DNA from: Pandoraea pnomenusa
GTDB lineage: Bacteria; Pseudomonadota; Gammaproteobacteria; Burkholderiales; Burkholderiaceae
Reading direction: 5' to 3'
Length of the DNA: 64,000 bases
Assembly (NCBI RefSeq): GCF_000767615.3
Contig: NZ_CP009553.3
Coordinates: 3,844,001-3,908,000, forward strand
In this document: positions 26,088 through 34,091 of the stretch, one piece after another
Layout of the letters: each line of letters opens with the position of its first letter
Position numbering within the stretch: position 1 is the stretch's first letter
Made by a program: the position numbers and the translations under genes
Notes under the pieces: model-generated
Seen by the model: only the letters and a program-made list of their open reading frames with translations
Told to the model about the DNA's origin: nothing
The model's database searches: none

Positions 26088-26852
26088 ATGTCGCAAGCTC
26101 GCCCCCCCTATCAGCCGGCCGTCACGGAACATGACGCGGGTTCGATGTCGCAACTGCGCGTCGATCTGGCCGCCGCGAATCATATCCTCGCCCACCACGA
26201 GGTGCTCGACGGCTTCGGCCACGTGAGCGTTCGCGATCCACGCAATGCCTCGCACTTTCTCATCGCGCAATCGATGGCGCCCGAGTTGGTGTCGCCTGAC
26301 GACATCCTCACGCTCGACTTCGATTGTCAGCCGGTCGACGGCGACACCCGCAAGCGTTACCTGGAAACGTGGATTCACAGCGAAATCTATCGCGCACGCC
26401 CGGACGTCATGGCGATCGTGCACAGCCACTCACCGTCGGTGATCCCGTTTGCCGCGTCGTCGGTGCGGTTGCGCCCGGTGTACCACATGGCCGGCTTTCT
26501 GGGCAGCGGCGCGCCGGTGTTCGACATCCGGCACTGCTTCGGCTGCACCGACATGCTCGTGCGCAACGGCGAACAGGGCAAGGCGCTGGCGGCGTCGCTC
26601 GGCGACGCCGACGTGGCGCTCATGCGCGGGCACGGTTTCGTCGCCACCGCGCCCTCATTGCCCGCCGCGGTGTACCGCGCCATCTACACAGAACTCAATG
26701 CCGGCATGCAGTCGAAAGCCATCGCGCTCGGCGGCGAAGTCACTTATCTGGATGAGGAGGAAGGCAAGCGTTCGAATGCGACGAATCTGGGCGTCATCGA
26801 GCGTCCCTGGACACTGTGGAAGCGGCAGGTCGCGGCGTTGCGCGGCGAGTGA
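26088..26852 (+). CDS. Class II aldolase/adducin-family protein
   Basis: The 254-residue product has the class II aldolase fold. The metal site is visible in VHSHSPSVIPFAA (two histidines), and a further histidine is in ALMRGHGFVATAP. The N-terminal LAAANHILAHHEVLDGFGHV and SVRDPRNASHFLIAQ are typical. Family members cleave or epimerise phosphorylated sugars, and a branch decarboxylates dihydroxylated aromatic diacids such as 3,4-dihydroxyphthalate. Next to a Pht5-like protein and an AAHS transporter, the decarboxylase role is attractive but inferred. Confidence 0.85.
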   Translation: MSQARPPYQPAVTEHDAGSMSQLRVDLAAANHILAHHEVLDGFGHVSVRDPRNASHFLIAQSMAPELVSPDDILTLDFDCQPVDGDTRKRYLETWIHSEIYRARPDVMAIVHSHSPSVIPFAASSVRLRPVYHMAGFLGSGAPVFDIRHCFGCTDMLVRNGEQGKALAASLGDADVALMRGHGFVATAPSLPAAVYRAIYTELNAGMQSKAIALGGEVTYLDEEEGKRSNATNLGVIERPWTLWKRQVAALRGE

Positions 26853-26860
26853 TTGCGCCG

Positions 26861-27301
26861 TCATCGCCCCAGGCTCGCCCCGCATTGCACCTGCCCCGAG
26901 ACCGGGTCCTTGCGACAGGCGGTCTGACCCTGTGCGTCGAGGTAGATCGAGCCCTGCGGGCTCGTCGGCGCGCCCGGGTAGCGCCCCTGAGGCGCACGTT
27001 GCGGGTCGGTCAGGCTGCGCATCTGCATGTCGCCCGCGGCGGCGGCTTCGCGCTGGCGCAACGCCTGCTGCTCTGCCTGGGCCATGCCTTGATTGAACTG
27101 AGCGCTCACGCCGCCCGCGGCGGGTTGCCGGGCCGCGGGCGGTGCGACGGATGTGCCCGACGAACCGCCCGACGCGGGCTGGTTGGATTGACGGATGCTG
27201 TTGAGATCGCCGCTCTGCAAGTAGGACTGCGCCCAGGCGCCGCCCGCCGTCGAAATGCCGACCGCGCTCATGCACGCGATCAGCAAGCGTTTCGCTGACA
27301 T
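26861..27301 (-). CDS. Secreted protein of unknown function
   Basis: The 146-residue product has a signal peptide (SAKRLLIACMSAVGISTAGG, cleavage near AWA-Q). The mature chain is low in complexity, rich in Ser, Gly, Ala and Gln, with a probable helix (FNQGMAQAEQQALRQREAA). The C-terminus has two cysteines (TACRKDP, VQCGA). The start at 27301 begins at the signal; an ATG eight codons upstream is the alternative. I recognise no domain. It converges with the aldolase gene with only eight bases between. Confidence 0.65.
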   Translation of the reverse strand: MSAKRLLIACMSAVGISTAGGAWAQSYLQSGDLNSIRQSNQPASGGSSGTSVAPPAARQPAAGGVSAQFNQGMAQAEQQALRQREAAAAGDMQMRSLTDPQRAPQGRYPGAPTSPQGSIYLDAQGQTACRKDPVSGQVQCGASLGR

Positions 27302-27425
27302 GTGTCGAATCCCCGTGAACGACATGCCGGATGCGCACCGTCGCCCCGGCGGGGGCGCCGTCTCGTCTCCGGCGATGCAAGTCTGATTGAATGTCGACAG
27401 AGTGTAGCGTGATTCGACGCCGGCC

Positions 27426-28448
27426 TCAGCCGCGACGCGTGGCGAGTTCGGTGCCCTGGCGCAACGCTTCGAGCAGGCTGCCTTCGTCGGCGATGCCCTT
27501 GCCCGCGATATCGAAAGCCGTCCCGTGATCGACCGACGTACGCACCACTTGCAGGCCCACGGTCACATTCACGCCGGCTTCGAGGCCCAGCACCTTCACC
27601 GGCCCGTGGCCCTGATCGTGATACATCGCGACCACCAGGTCGAAGTCGCCACGACCGGCGCGAAAGAACAGAGTGTCGGCCGGCAGCGGGCCTTCGATGT
27701 CCCAACCCCGTTCGCGCAGGTGCCGCACCGCCGGTACGATCTTCTCCTCCTCTTCGCCGTAGCCGAACAGGCCGTTCTCACCGGCGTGAGGATTGATACC
27801 GCACACGGCAATGCGCGGATTGGCGATGCCCGCCTTGACGAGCGTGGCATGCCCCCGCTCGATCGTTCGCTGCACCAGACCCGGTTCGATCTTGCGAATC
27901 GCGTCGATGATACCGATGTGGGTCGTCACGTGAATCACGCGCAGTTGCGGCGCCACGAGCATCATCGACACTTCGTCAACGCCGGTCAGATGCGCGAGCA
28001 TCTCCGTATGCCCCGGAAACTTGTGACCGCCGGCGTGCAAGGCTTCCTTGTTCAACGGCGCCGTGCAGATGGCGTCGATCTCGCCGGCCTCGGCCAGCGT
28101 CGCGGCACGCGCGATGTATTGGTACGCCGCATCGCCCGCGATGGCGGACAACTGGCCGAACGGCAGATCTTCGGGAATCAGGCCGAGGTCGATGCACTCG
28201 ATCATGCCTGGCGAAAAGGTCGCTTCGGCAACCGAAGCGATCCGGCGCACGGTCATCGGCTTGCCGACAATGGCGGCGGCCTGCTCCAGACGGCGCGCGT
28301 CGCCGATCACCACCGGACGGCACTGCTGATAAACGTGCTCGTGCGACAGACTCTTGACGATGATCTCGGGGCCGACGCCGGCGGCGTCGCCCATGGTGAT
28401 GCCGATGACAGGCAGATAGTGATTCATGGCGTTTGCGTTGGTATCCAT
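27426..28448 (-). CDS. pdxA2: D-threonate 4-phosphate dehydrogenase (PdxA2-type)
   Basis: About 340 residues are encoded. The PdxA fold is evident: PVIGITMGDAAGVGPEIIVK near the start, ICTAPLNKEALHAGGHKFPG, metal histidines in GHTEML and THIGI, NPHAGENGLFGYGEEEEKI and YHDQGHGPVKVLGLEAGVNV. PdxA itself makes pyridoxal 5'-phosphate. PdxA2 forms next to a DUF1537 kinase oxidise and decarboxylate D-threonate 4-phosphate to dihydroxyacetone phosphate. The start is uncertain between 28448 and 28427, and neither has a strong ribosome binding site. It is the last gene of the minus-strand unit with kdgT and dtnK. Confidence 0.85.
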   Translation of the reverse strand: MDTNANAMNHYLPVIGITMGDAAGVGPEIIVKSLSHEHVYQQCRPVVIGDARRLEQAAAIVGKPMTVRRIASVAEATFSPGMIECIDLGLIPEDLPFGQLSAIAGDAAYQYIARAATLAEAGEIDAICTAPLNKEALHAGGHKFPGHTEMLAHLTGVDEVSMMLVAPQLRVIHVTTHIGIIDAIRKIEPGLVQRTIERGHATLVKAGIANPRIAVCGINPHAGENGLFGYGEEEEKIVPAVRHLRERGWDIEGPLPADTLFFRAGRGDFDLVVAMYHDQGHGPVKVLGLEAGVNVTVGLQVVRTSVDHGTAFDIAGKGIADEGSLLEALRQGTELATRRG

Positions 28449-28559
28449 TTCAAGGGGGTGTGGCCCGGCACCGGGTCCGGGTCGATGTCCTGTTCGATGA
28501 CGCACGCGCGATGCCGGGATCATTCTGGATCATCCCGGGCCGGTCCGCGTCGTCCGGGG

Positions 28560-29834
28560 TCATCGGGGCGCGCCGTCATCCGCGAGCGCGCGCAGGTGCC
28601 GATAGGCGCTGTGCAGCGCGGCTTCGCCGCCGAAGGCGCCCGCTTTCGTGACGATATGCGTCGGCGCCCCATTGGCGGGACGCCCCACCGCGACGCCCGG
28701 CTCGACTTCGCAGAGCAATTCCAGCGCACCGATGCCGGCCGCGCTCAACATCGCGCGCGCGGTCTCGCCTCCTGTGACGACCAGTCCGGACAGGCGCGCG
28801 AAGTGCGGCGCGATCAGTTCGGCCAGGGCCGCCGACAGTTGCGCGCCCTCCGCGGGATCGAACGCGTCGTCGCGGCCGATGCGCACCAGCAGGTCGGTAC
28901 CTTCGTCGATGGCCCGACCAATGCGCGCGCCCCAGGCCGCGGCTTCGCGGTGCGCCGCCCCGGCGCGCAGTACGACAGGCGGCACGATCCATTCGACGAC
29001 GGCATTGTCGCTTTTCAGCCGCGCGCATTGGTGTTCCGACACCGCCGACAGGCTGCCCACGAGCGTCAGTACCCGGGCACGCCCGGTGTCCGGCGCGGCC
29101 GCCGACGGCGGCGCGAGGTCTTGCGTGCGCGGCACCCCTGGGGGGACCGCAAACAACTCGGGAATTTCGGCCAGCTCGCGGGCGAGACCGCCCGAGCCGA
29201 CCCAGAAGATATCCGTACGCGACGCCGTGGCGCGCGCCAGGCGCGCCAGGTCGTCGTCGGTCTGTGCATCGACGATCAGCGCTGTCACGCCGGCAGCGCG
29301 CGCCTGCGCAATGGTGTCGTCCAGCGCCGCCGCCACCGTCGCCGGATCGCCGCGCAGCAGTTCGACGGAAACGGTGCGCGTCGCCATGCCCGCGGCGCCG
29401 AGCATCGGTGCGATGCCGGCCTCCCGGCCGCGGTGCTCCAGGCACCACGTATCCGTCTCGGCCAGCGGCACGCCCCGCACGAAAACTTCGCCCCCCTGCA
29501 CGACACGCCCCGTGGCCGGGAAGGCAGGGGCGACGATGGCCATGCCGGCCAGCGGCTGCAGGGCGGCCACTTCCGCGACCCAGTTGCCGCGCAACGTCGA
29601 ATCGATTTTCTTGTACAAGCGTCGCCCGGGTGCCGCGAGCCGCTGCCATGCGGCCACGGCGCGCGCGGCCGCTACCGCCGGCGCGAGGCGCCGTGTGTCC
29701 GTGTCGATGGCCACGACTTGCGCCGCGGCATCGAAGCCGTCGAGGTCGAGCGACACCACACTGCGGCGACCGGCATTCGTGAAGCCGATCGCACAGTCGG
29801 CGGCGCCCGACAAATCGTCGGCGACAATCAGCAT
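28560..29834 (-). CDS. dtnK: Four-carbon acid sugar kinase, probable D-threonate kinase (DUF1537)
   Basis: The 424-residue product begins MLIVADDLSGAADCAIGFTN, the substrate-binding start of the family. It contains LYKKIDSTLRGNWVAEV and ends with the nucleotide-binding SGLVVTGGETARAML and KAGAFGGEAAL. The family phosphorylates C4 sugar acids; with PdxA2 the known pathway is D-threonate to D-threonate 4-phosphate to dihydroxyacetone phosphate. The ATG at 29834 follows the permease stop by two bases, implying coupled translation. The gap of 111 bases to pdxA2 has no terminator. Confidence 0.87.
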   Translation of the reverse strand: MLIVADDLSGAADCAIGFTNAGRRSVVSLDLDGFDAAAQVVAIDTDTRRLAPAVAAARAVAAWQRLAAPGRRLYKKIDSTLRGNWVAEVAALQPLAGMAIVAPAFPATGRVVQGGEVFVRGVPLAETDTWCLEHRGREAGIAPMLGAAGMATRTVSVELLRGDPATVAAALDDTIAQARAAGVTALIVDAQTDDDLARLARATASRTDIFWVGSGGLARELAEIPELFAVPPGVPRTQDLAPPSAAAPDTGRARVLTLVGSLSAVSEHQCARLKSDNAVVEWIVPPVVLRAGAAHREAAAWGARIGRAIDEGTDLLVRIGRDDAFDPAEGAQLSAALAELIAPHFARLSGLVVTGGETARAMLSAAGIGALELLCEVEPGVAVGRPANGAPTHIVTKAGAFGGEAALHSAYRHLRALADDGAPR

Positions 29835-29836
29835 GC

Positions 29837-30826
29837 TCACTGCACGGCCCCCTTGGCGGCGGTGCCCCCGCTGCGGGCCATCGCCCGCTTGGCAACGGCA
29901 GCCGTCAGGATCGGCGAGACGATGGCCGTGACGACCACGCACGCCGCCACAAGCAGCGTGGCGCTCTTGGCCGCTTCCTCGTACACCGGGTTCGCGGCCG
30001 CGATCAGCGCGGGCACGGCAGCGGCGTTGCCCGCCGTGTTCGCCGCGGCCGTACCGGCAACGCCGGTGCCGCCCGTCAGACGGTCGACGATGTACAGCGG
30101 AATGCCCGTCACGACCACCACGGCGAAGCCGAGCAGAATGCCCAGCAGGCCGGCCTGCCAGACCTTGTGCAGATCGAGGCCCGCGCCGAGCGCCAGCGCG
30201 AAGAACGGAATCATCACCGGCACCGCGCGACCGAGGAAGTCGCGCATCTCGCGATCGAGGTTGCCCAGAATCATGCCCACGGCCAGCGGCAGGATGCTCC
30301 CTACCAGCGTCGGCCAGGGGAATGCGGACAGCCCCGCAACGCCGAGCGTCACCATCGTGAGGAACGGCCCCGATTCGAGCGACATGATGGTGTAGGCGCC
30401 TACGTCCTCCGAGCGGCCATATTGCCCCATGAGCGCCATGTACAGGCCACCGTTGGTGTCGTTCATCGCGGCAACCACGGCCAGCGTGGAAATGCCGGCA
30501 AACATGCCCGAACTCACCGGCGCCTCGCCGAGGAAATGACCCAGTACGATCCCGACCACAATGGCCGCGCCGACCTTCGCGGCAAACAATGCCCCACCCT
30601 TCTTCACGAGGTATGGCGTGGCCTTCACGTCGATGCTCGCACCCATGCACACGTAAAAAACGGCGAGAATCGGCAGCGCTCCCGTGAACAGCGCATTGGT
30701 GAACGAGCCGAAGAACTTCGGCATGCCCGGCATGAAGGTCGCAATCAACGAACCGATCAGCAGGGGAACGATCATCATCCCGCCCGGCACGCGCTCGATT
30801 GCCCGCTTGATACGTATTTGAGCCAT
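29837..30826 (-). CDS. 2-keto-3-deoxygluconate permease-family transporter (KdgT-like)
   Basis: The 329-residue product has about ten membrane helices and family motifs [40 protein letters not shown] and [19 protein letters not shown]. KdgT imports 2-keto-3-deoxygluconate in plant pathogens. Here its place as first gene of a dtnK-pdxA2 unit suggests that it imports D-threonate or a similar C4 acid. Expression is probably controlled by the divergent DeoR regulator through the operators in the 365-base region upstream. Confidence 0.88.
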   Translation of the reverse strand: MAQIRIKRAIERVPGGMMIVPLLIGSLIATFMPGMPKFFGSFTNALFTGALPILAVFYVCMGASIDVKATPYLVKKGGALFAAKVGAAIVVGIVLGHFLGEAPVSSGMFAGISTLAVVAAMNDTNGGLYMALMGQYGRSEDVGAYTIMSLESGPFLTMVTLGVAGLSAFPWPTLVGSILPLAVGMILGNLDREMRDFLGRAVPVMIPFFALALGAGLDLHKVWQAGLLGILLGFAVVVVTGIPLYIVDRLTGGTGVAGTAAANTAGNAAAVPALIAAANPVYEEAAKSATLLVAACVVVTAIVSPILTAAVAKRAMARSGGTAAKGAVQ

Positions 30827-30851
30827 TGTTGTCTCCCGACGAATATTAATT

Positions 30852-31035
30852 TTGACCGATCGATCATTATTTTGATCGATTCAAGCAGACTGAAGTCTAA
30901 TCGCTGCCGGAAAAATGTGCAAACATTGCGACTTAGGGTTTATCCTCGGCAAAAACTGGGAATGAGCGCCATCGGATTGACGTGGATTGACGCGGAATGA
31001 CTCGATTACGCACTCAGATTGATCGAATCGATCAA
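30852..31035. promoter_or_regulatory. Operator set for the D-threonate-type operon: perfect TTGATCGA palindrome and half sites
   Basis: TTGATCGA-A-TCGATCAA at 31019-31035 is a perfect 17-base palindrome. Related sites lie near the permease start: TTGACCGA at 30852-30859, ATCGATCA at 30859-30866 and TTGATCGATTCAA at 30872-30884. The two clusters are about 150 bases apart, one near each divergent gene, a common arrangement for repression by looping. The adjacent DeoR regulator is the likely binder. The rest of the region holds short AT-rich stretches and a repeated GGATTGACG but no gene. Confidence 0.65.
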
Positions 31036-31191
31036 TTTTGAGATACCGAACGAACCGCGCCTGCGCCACGGATTGCCACGCTCCGGTGACCGCCTCCCGC
31101 TCGCGGCAAGCTACACTATGCGCGCCATGCGCCGGGCGCTCCGTTCGCTCGCGTGCTTCCACGATTCGTTTCGTTCAGCCGTCAACCATCC

Positions 31192-31956
31192 ATGAAAGTT
31201 GCGAACCGCCGCGAGGCGATTTTCAAAGCCGTTCTGTCCGGCATGACCGACGTCGCCGCACTGTGCGCGCATTTCGGCATGTCGGAAGCGACCGTGCGCC
31301 GCGATCTGCGCGCACTCGCCGACGAGCGCCGTATCGTGCGCACCTACGGCGGCGCCGCTGCGCCGGTGCGCATGCACGAACCCGAAGAGTCGCTGGAATT
31401 GCGCCGGGAGAGCTTTCGCGAACAGAAGGACGCCATTGCCCGCGCCGCGGTGGCGCACGTCGACGACGGCGACACCATCTTTCTCGACGGTGGCACGACG
31501 ACCGAGGCGATGGCGCGTTTTCTGGTCGGACGCGAGGGCGTGCATGTGGTGACCAACAATCTGCTCGCGGTCGGCCCGCTGGCGACCAACAGGGTACCCG
31601 TGACCCTGATCGGCGGCGACGTGCGCCCGTCGAGCATGAGCGTGCTCGGGCCACTCGCACAGCTGGCGCTCTCTCGGGTGTCCGTCGACAAAGCCTTCCT
31701 CGGCGCCGACGGCGTCGTCGCCGGACGTGGCCTGTGCGAAGCGTCCGCCGAACAGGCGTGGCTCAAGGAATGCATCATCCGTCAGTCGGCGAGCGTGTAT
31801 GTCCTGGTGACCGCCAACAAGCTCGACCGCGCAAGCCAGCAACACTGGACACCGCTCGAACGCGCCTGGACACTGGTGACCGACGCCGGTGCGGACGACG
31901 ACGCGCTGACAGAATTCCGAAAGCACGCCGAGATCACGATCGAATCGGTGGGCTGA
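31192..31956 (+). CDS. DeoR/GlpR-family transcriptional regulator
   Basis: The 254-residue product starts at 31192 (MKVANRREAIFKAVLSGMTD). An N-terminal DeoR helix-turn-helix (CAHFGMSEATVRRDLRALAD, then ERRIVRTYGGA) precedes a sugar-phosphate-sensing domain with FLDGGTTTEAMARFL, VVTNNL and DKAFLGADGV. Family members are repressors relieved by phosphorylated sugars. It is divergent from kdgT-dtnK-pdxA2, with a palindromic TTGATCGA operator near each end of the gap, so it probably responds to a C4 phosphate of that pathway. The longer frame from 31153 is not favoured. Confidence 0.9.
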   Translation: MKVANRREAIFKAVLSGMTDVAALCAHFGMSEATVRRDLRALADERRIVRTYGGAAAPVRMHEPEESLELRRESFREQKDAIARAAVAHVDDGDTIFLDGGTTTEAMARFLVGREGVHVVTNNLLAVGPLATNRVPVTLIGGDVRPSSMSVLGPLAQLALSRVSVDKAFLGADGVVAGRGLCEASAEQAWLKECIIRQSASVYVLVTANKLDRASQQHWTPLERAWTLVTDAGADDDALTEFRKHAEITIESVG

Positions 31957-32038
31957 TGCGAAGCCAAGCGCCACCCGCGCCCTCGATCGCCGGGCCGGGT
32001 GGTTCCCACGACGCCATACAGGACAGCACGCCATCGAC

Positions 32039-32764
32039 ATGACCACCGACGCCGCTCTCGTTTCCGCCTTCGCCCCCACTGGCGTGCTGCGCGCCTGCAT
32101 CAACCTGGGCAATCCCATCCTCGCGGGCCTCGACGCGCAGTCGCGGCCCTGTGGCATTTCGGTGGATCTGGCGACGGCGCTCGCGCAGCGCCTCGGCGTG
32201 CCGCTCGCATTGCAAACCGTCGACGCGGCAGGGAAATCGGTTGACGCGGTGGCCTCCGAAGCGGCCGACGTCGGCTTCTTCGCGGTCGATCCGAAGCGGG
32301 CGGCCGCCATTGCATTTACCGCGCCATACGTGTTGATCGAGGGCTATTACCTCGTGCCCGACGCATCGGAGGTGAGGGTCAATGCGGACGTCGACCGTCC
32401 CGGCACGCGCGTGGTCGTCGGCAAAGGCAGTGCTTACGACCTGTTCCTCACGCGCGAACTGAAGCATGCGGAGATCGTGCGCGCACCGACGTCGCCGGCC
32501 GTGGTGACGACCTTTCTCAGCGGCGGGTATGACGTCGCCGCGGGGGTAAAGCAGCAAATCGAGGCAGACATTGCCGGCACGCCCGGTTATCGCCTTCTGG
32601 GCGAGCGATTCATGGTGATTCGTCAGGCGATGGGGCTGCCGATCGGGCGCGGCGAGGCCGCCAACGCCTTCCTCGCCGCGTTCGTCGAAGCGATGAAAAC
32701 GTCAGGCTTCGTGGCCGAAGCGCTGCGCCGTCACGGCATAGACGGCGTGTCGGTCGCGCCCTGA
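32039..32764 (+). CDS. Family 3-type amino-acid binding-protein fold, without export signal
   Basis: The 241-residue product has the type II periplasmic binding fold of polar amino-acid ABC transporters: GVLRACINLGNPILAGLDAQ, GISVDLATALAQRLGVPLAL, DVGFFAVDPKRAAAIAFTAP and FVEAMKTSGFVAEALRRHG. No signal peptide is visible, so it may be cytoplasmic, or the true start may be missed. No permease or ATPase genes are adjacent. It lies 82 bases after the DeoR gene on the same strand. A metabolic sensor or enzyme role is possible, but unproven. Confidence 0.72.
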   Translation: MTTDAALVSAFAPTGVLRACINLGNPILAGLDAQSRPCGISVDLATALAQRLGVPLALQTVDAAGKSVDAVASEAADVGFFAVDPKRAAAIAFTAPYVLIEGYYLVPDASEVRVNADVDRPGTRVVVGKGSAYDLFLTRELKHAEIVRAPTSPAVVTTFLSGGYDVAAGVKQQIEADIAGTPGYRLLGERFMVIRQAMGLPIGRGEAANAFLAAFVEAMKTSGFVAEALRRHGIDGVSVAP

Positions 32765-32798
32765 GCGAGGCGGGATCGAGCGCCGGGCGAACCGACCG

Positions 32799-33215
32799 TC
32801 ACCACGGTGCCGGCGCCGGCACCGCACACGGGCCGTCGATACCGACGCTGGTGAAATCAGCCGGCCCCACCACCTCCAGATACTCCATGTCGGGCGAATA
32901 GTCGAAGAGGAAATGGCGAATGCCGGGACGCTGGTGCACGCAGTCTCCCGCCTCCACGAGCGTTTCCTTGTCTTCGTACATGAACTTCGCCCAGCCCTTG
33001 AGCATGTACACGATGTGGAAATCGGCCCCGTGGATATGCCATCCCGTGCCAGCCTCCGGCGCGCTGTTGGCACGTACCAGATGGGCGATGACCTTGCCAC
33101 CGGTGGCATCGGCAATGCCGAGATCGCGATACACGAAGAAATCGCGCAGGCCCCCACCGACGAAAGCGGTATCGCCTGGCTTGACGTGCGAGAACTTGTT
33201 TGGGGTGCTGTTCAT
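32799..33215 (-). CDS. Cupin-domain protein
   Basis: The 138-residue product is a single cupin barrel. Motif 1 is GTGWHIHGADFHIVYMLKGW with metal-ligand histidines and glutamate replaced by Asp; motif 2 is PGIRHFLFD. No signal peptide is seen. It may bind a small carboxylate or act as an isomerase or dioxygenase, but nothing in the sequence decides. It lies downstream of the 3-hydroxybutyrate dehydrogenase gene on the same strand, 46 bases after its stop, so it may be part of that transcript. Confidence 0.8.
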   Translation of the reverse strand: MNSTPNKFSHVKPGDTAFVGGGLRDFFVYRDLGIADATGGKVIAHLVRANSAPEAGTGWHIHGADFHIVYMLKGWAKFMYEDKETLVEAGDCVHQRPGIRHFLFDYSPDMEYLEVVGPADFTSVGIDGPCAVPAPAPW

Positions 33216-33261
33216 GATGTCGGTTGTGACTCCATAAAAACTACGGGATGGGAAACCGCGA

Positions 33262-34089
33262 CTACTGCGCCGTCCAGCCGCCGTCGGCGGCCCACGTCGC
33301 GCCGCGGACCTCCGCCGCCATCGGCGAGCAGAGCATCAATGCGATGCTCCCGAGCATCTCCGGCGTCACGAATTGACCGGACGGCTGTTTTTCCCCGAGC
33401 AAACGCGTGCGCGCGTCGTCCGCCGAGAGTCCTTCGCGCAGGGCAAGATCGTCGATCTGTTTCTGTACCAGCGGCGTGAGCACGAAACCCGGACAGATGG
33501 CATTGCACGTCACGCCGGTCGTCGCCGTTTCCAGCGCGGTGACCTTCGTGAGTCCGACCAGGCCGTGCTTGGCGGCCACATAGGCCGACTTTCCGGCGGA
33601 GCCCACCAGTCCGTGCACCGACGCGATGTTGACGATCCGCCCCCAGTTTCTCTCGCGCATACCCGCAAGGGCATGCCGCGTCGTGTGAAACGCCGACGTC
33701 AGGTTGATCGCGATAATGTCGTCCCACTGCTGCGCCGGAAACGACTCGATGGGCGCCACGTGCTGGATGCCCGCATTATTGACAAGGATGTCCACGCCGC
33801 CGAAGCGCTCGCGTGCGACGTCGAACATGTGCTCGATCTCGTCGGCGCGGCGCATGTCCGCGGGGAGATGAATCGCATGCGCGCCGGTCGATTCGACCGC
33901 GCGGCGCGCCGCTTCGACATCGCCAAAGCCGTTGAGCACGATATTCGCGCCGGCACGTGCGAGCGCCTGGGCGATGCCCAATCCGATGCCGCTCGTCGAA
34001 CCGGTAATCAGTGCCGTCTTGCCGTTCAGGCGCATTGCAGCGTCCATCTCAGGTGCGGTACGAGCCGAAGTGGAGGAAATGGCGGTCAT
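33262..34089 (-). CDS. bdhA: 3-hydroxybutyrate dehydrogenase (short-chain dehydrogenase)
   Basis: The 275-residue form from the ATG at 34089 begins two bases after the permease stop; internal ATGs at 34047 and 34035 are alternatives, the last giving the common 257-residue length. It has the NAD-binding motif GSTSGIGLGIAQAL, NNAGIQH, the catalytic serine in VNIASVHG (S157), and tyrosine and lysine in SAYVAAKHG (Y170, K174). CPGFVLTPLVQKQI and GATWAADGGWTAQ are typical of D-3-hydroxybutyrate dehydrogenase, which yields acetoacetate. The operon with a GntP-family permease and a sigma-54 activator supports uptake and oxidation of 3-hydroxybutyrate. Confidence 0.9.
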   Translation of the reverse strand: MTAISSTSARTAPEMDAAMRLNGKTALITGSTSGIGLGIAQALARAGANIVLNGFGDVEAARRAVESTGAHAIHLPADMRRADEIEHMFDVARERFGGVDILVNNAGIQHVAPIESFPAQQWDDIIAINLTSAFHTTRHALAGMRERNWGRIVNIASVHGLVGSAGKSAYVAAKHGLVGLTKVTALETATTGVTCNAICPGFVLTPLVQKQIDDLALREGLSADDARTRLLGEKQPSGQFVTPEMLGSIALMLCSPMAAEVRGATWAADGGWTAQ

Positions 34090-34091
34090 GT

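Noticed and set aside
27525..30395. A 956-residue plus-strand frame opposite the D-threonate operon
   Set aside because: Antisense of pdxA2, dtnK and the permease, with no domain of its own.
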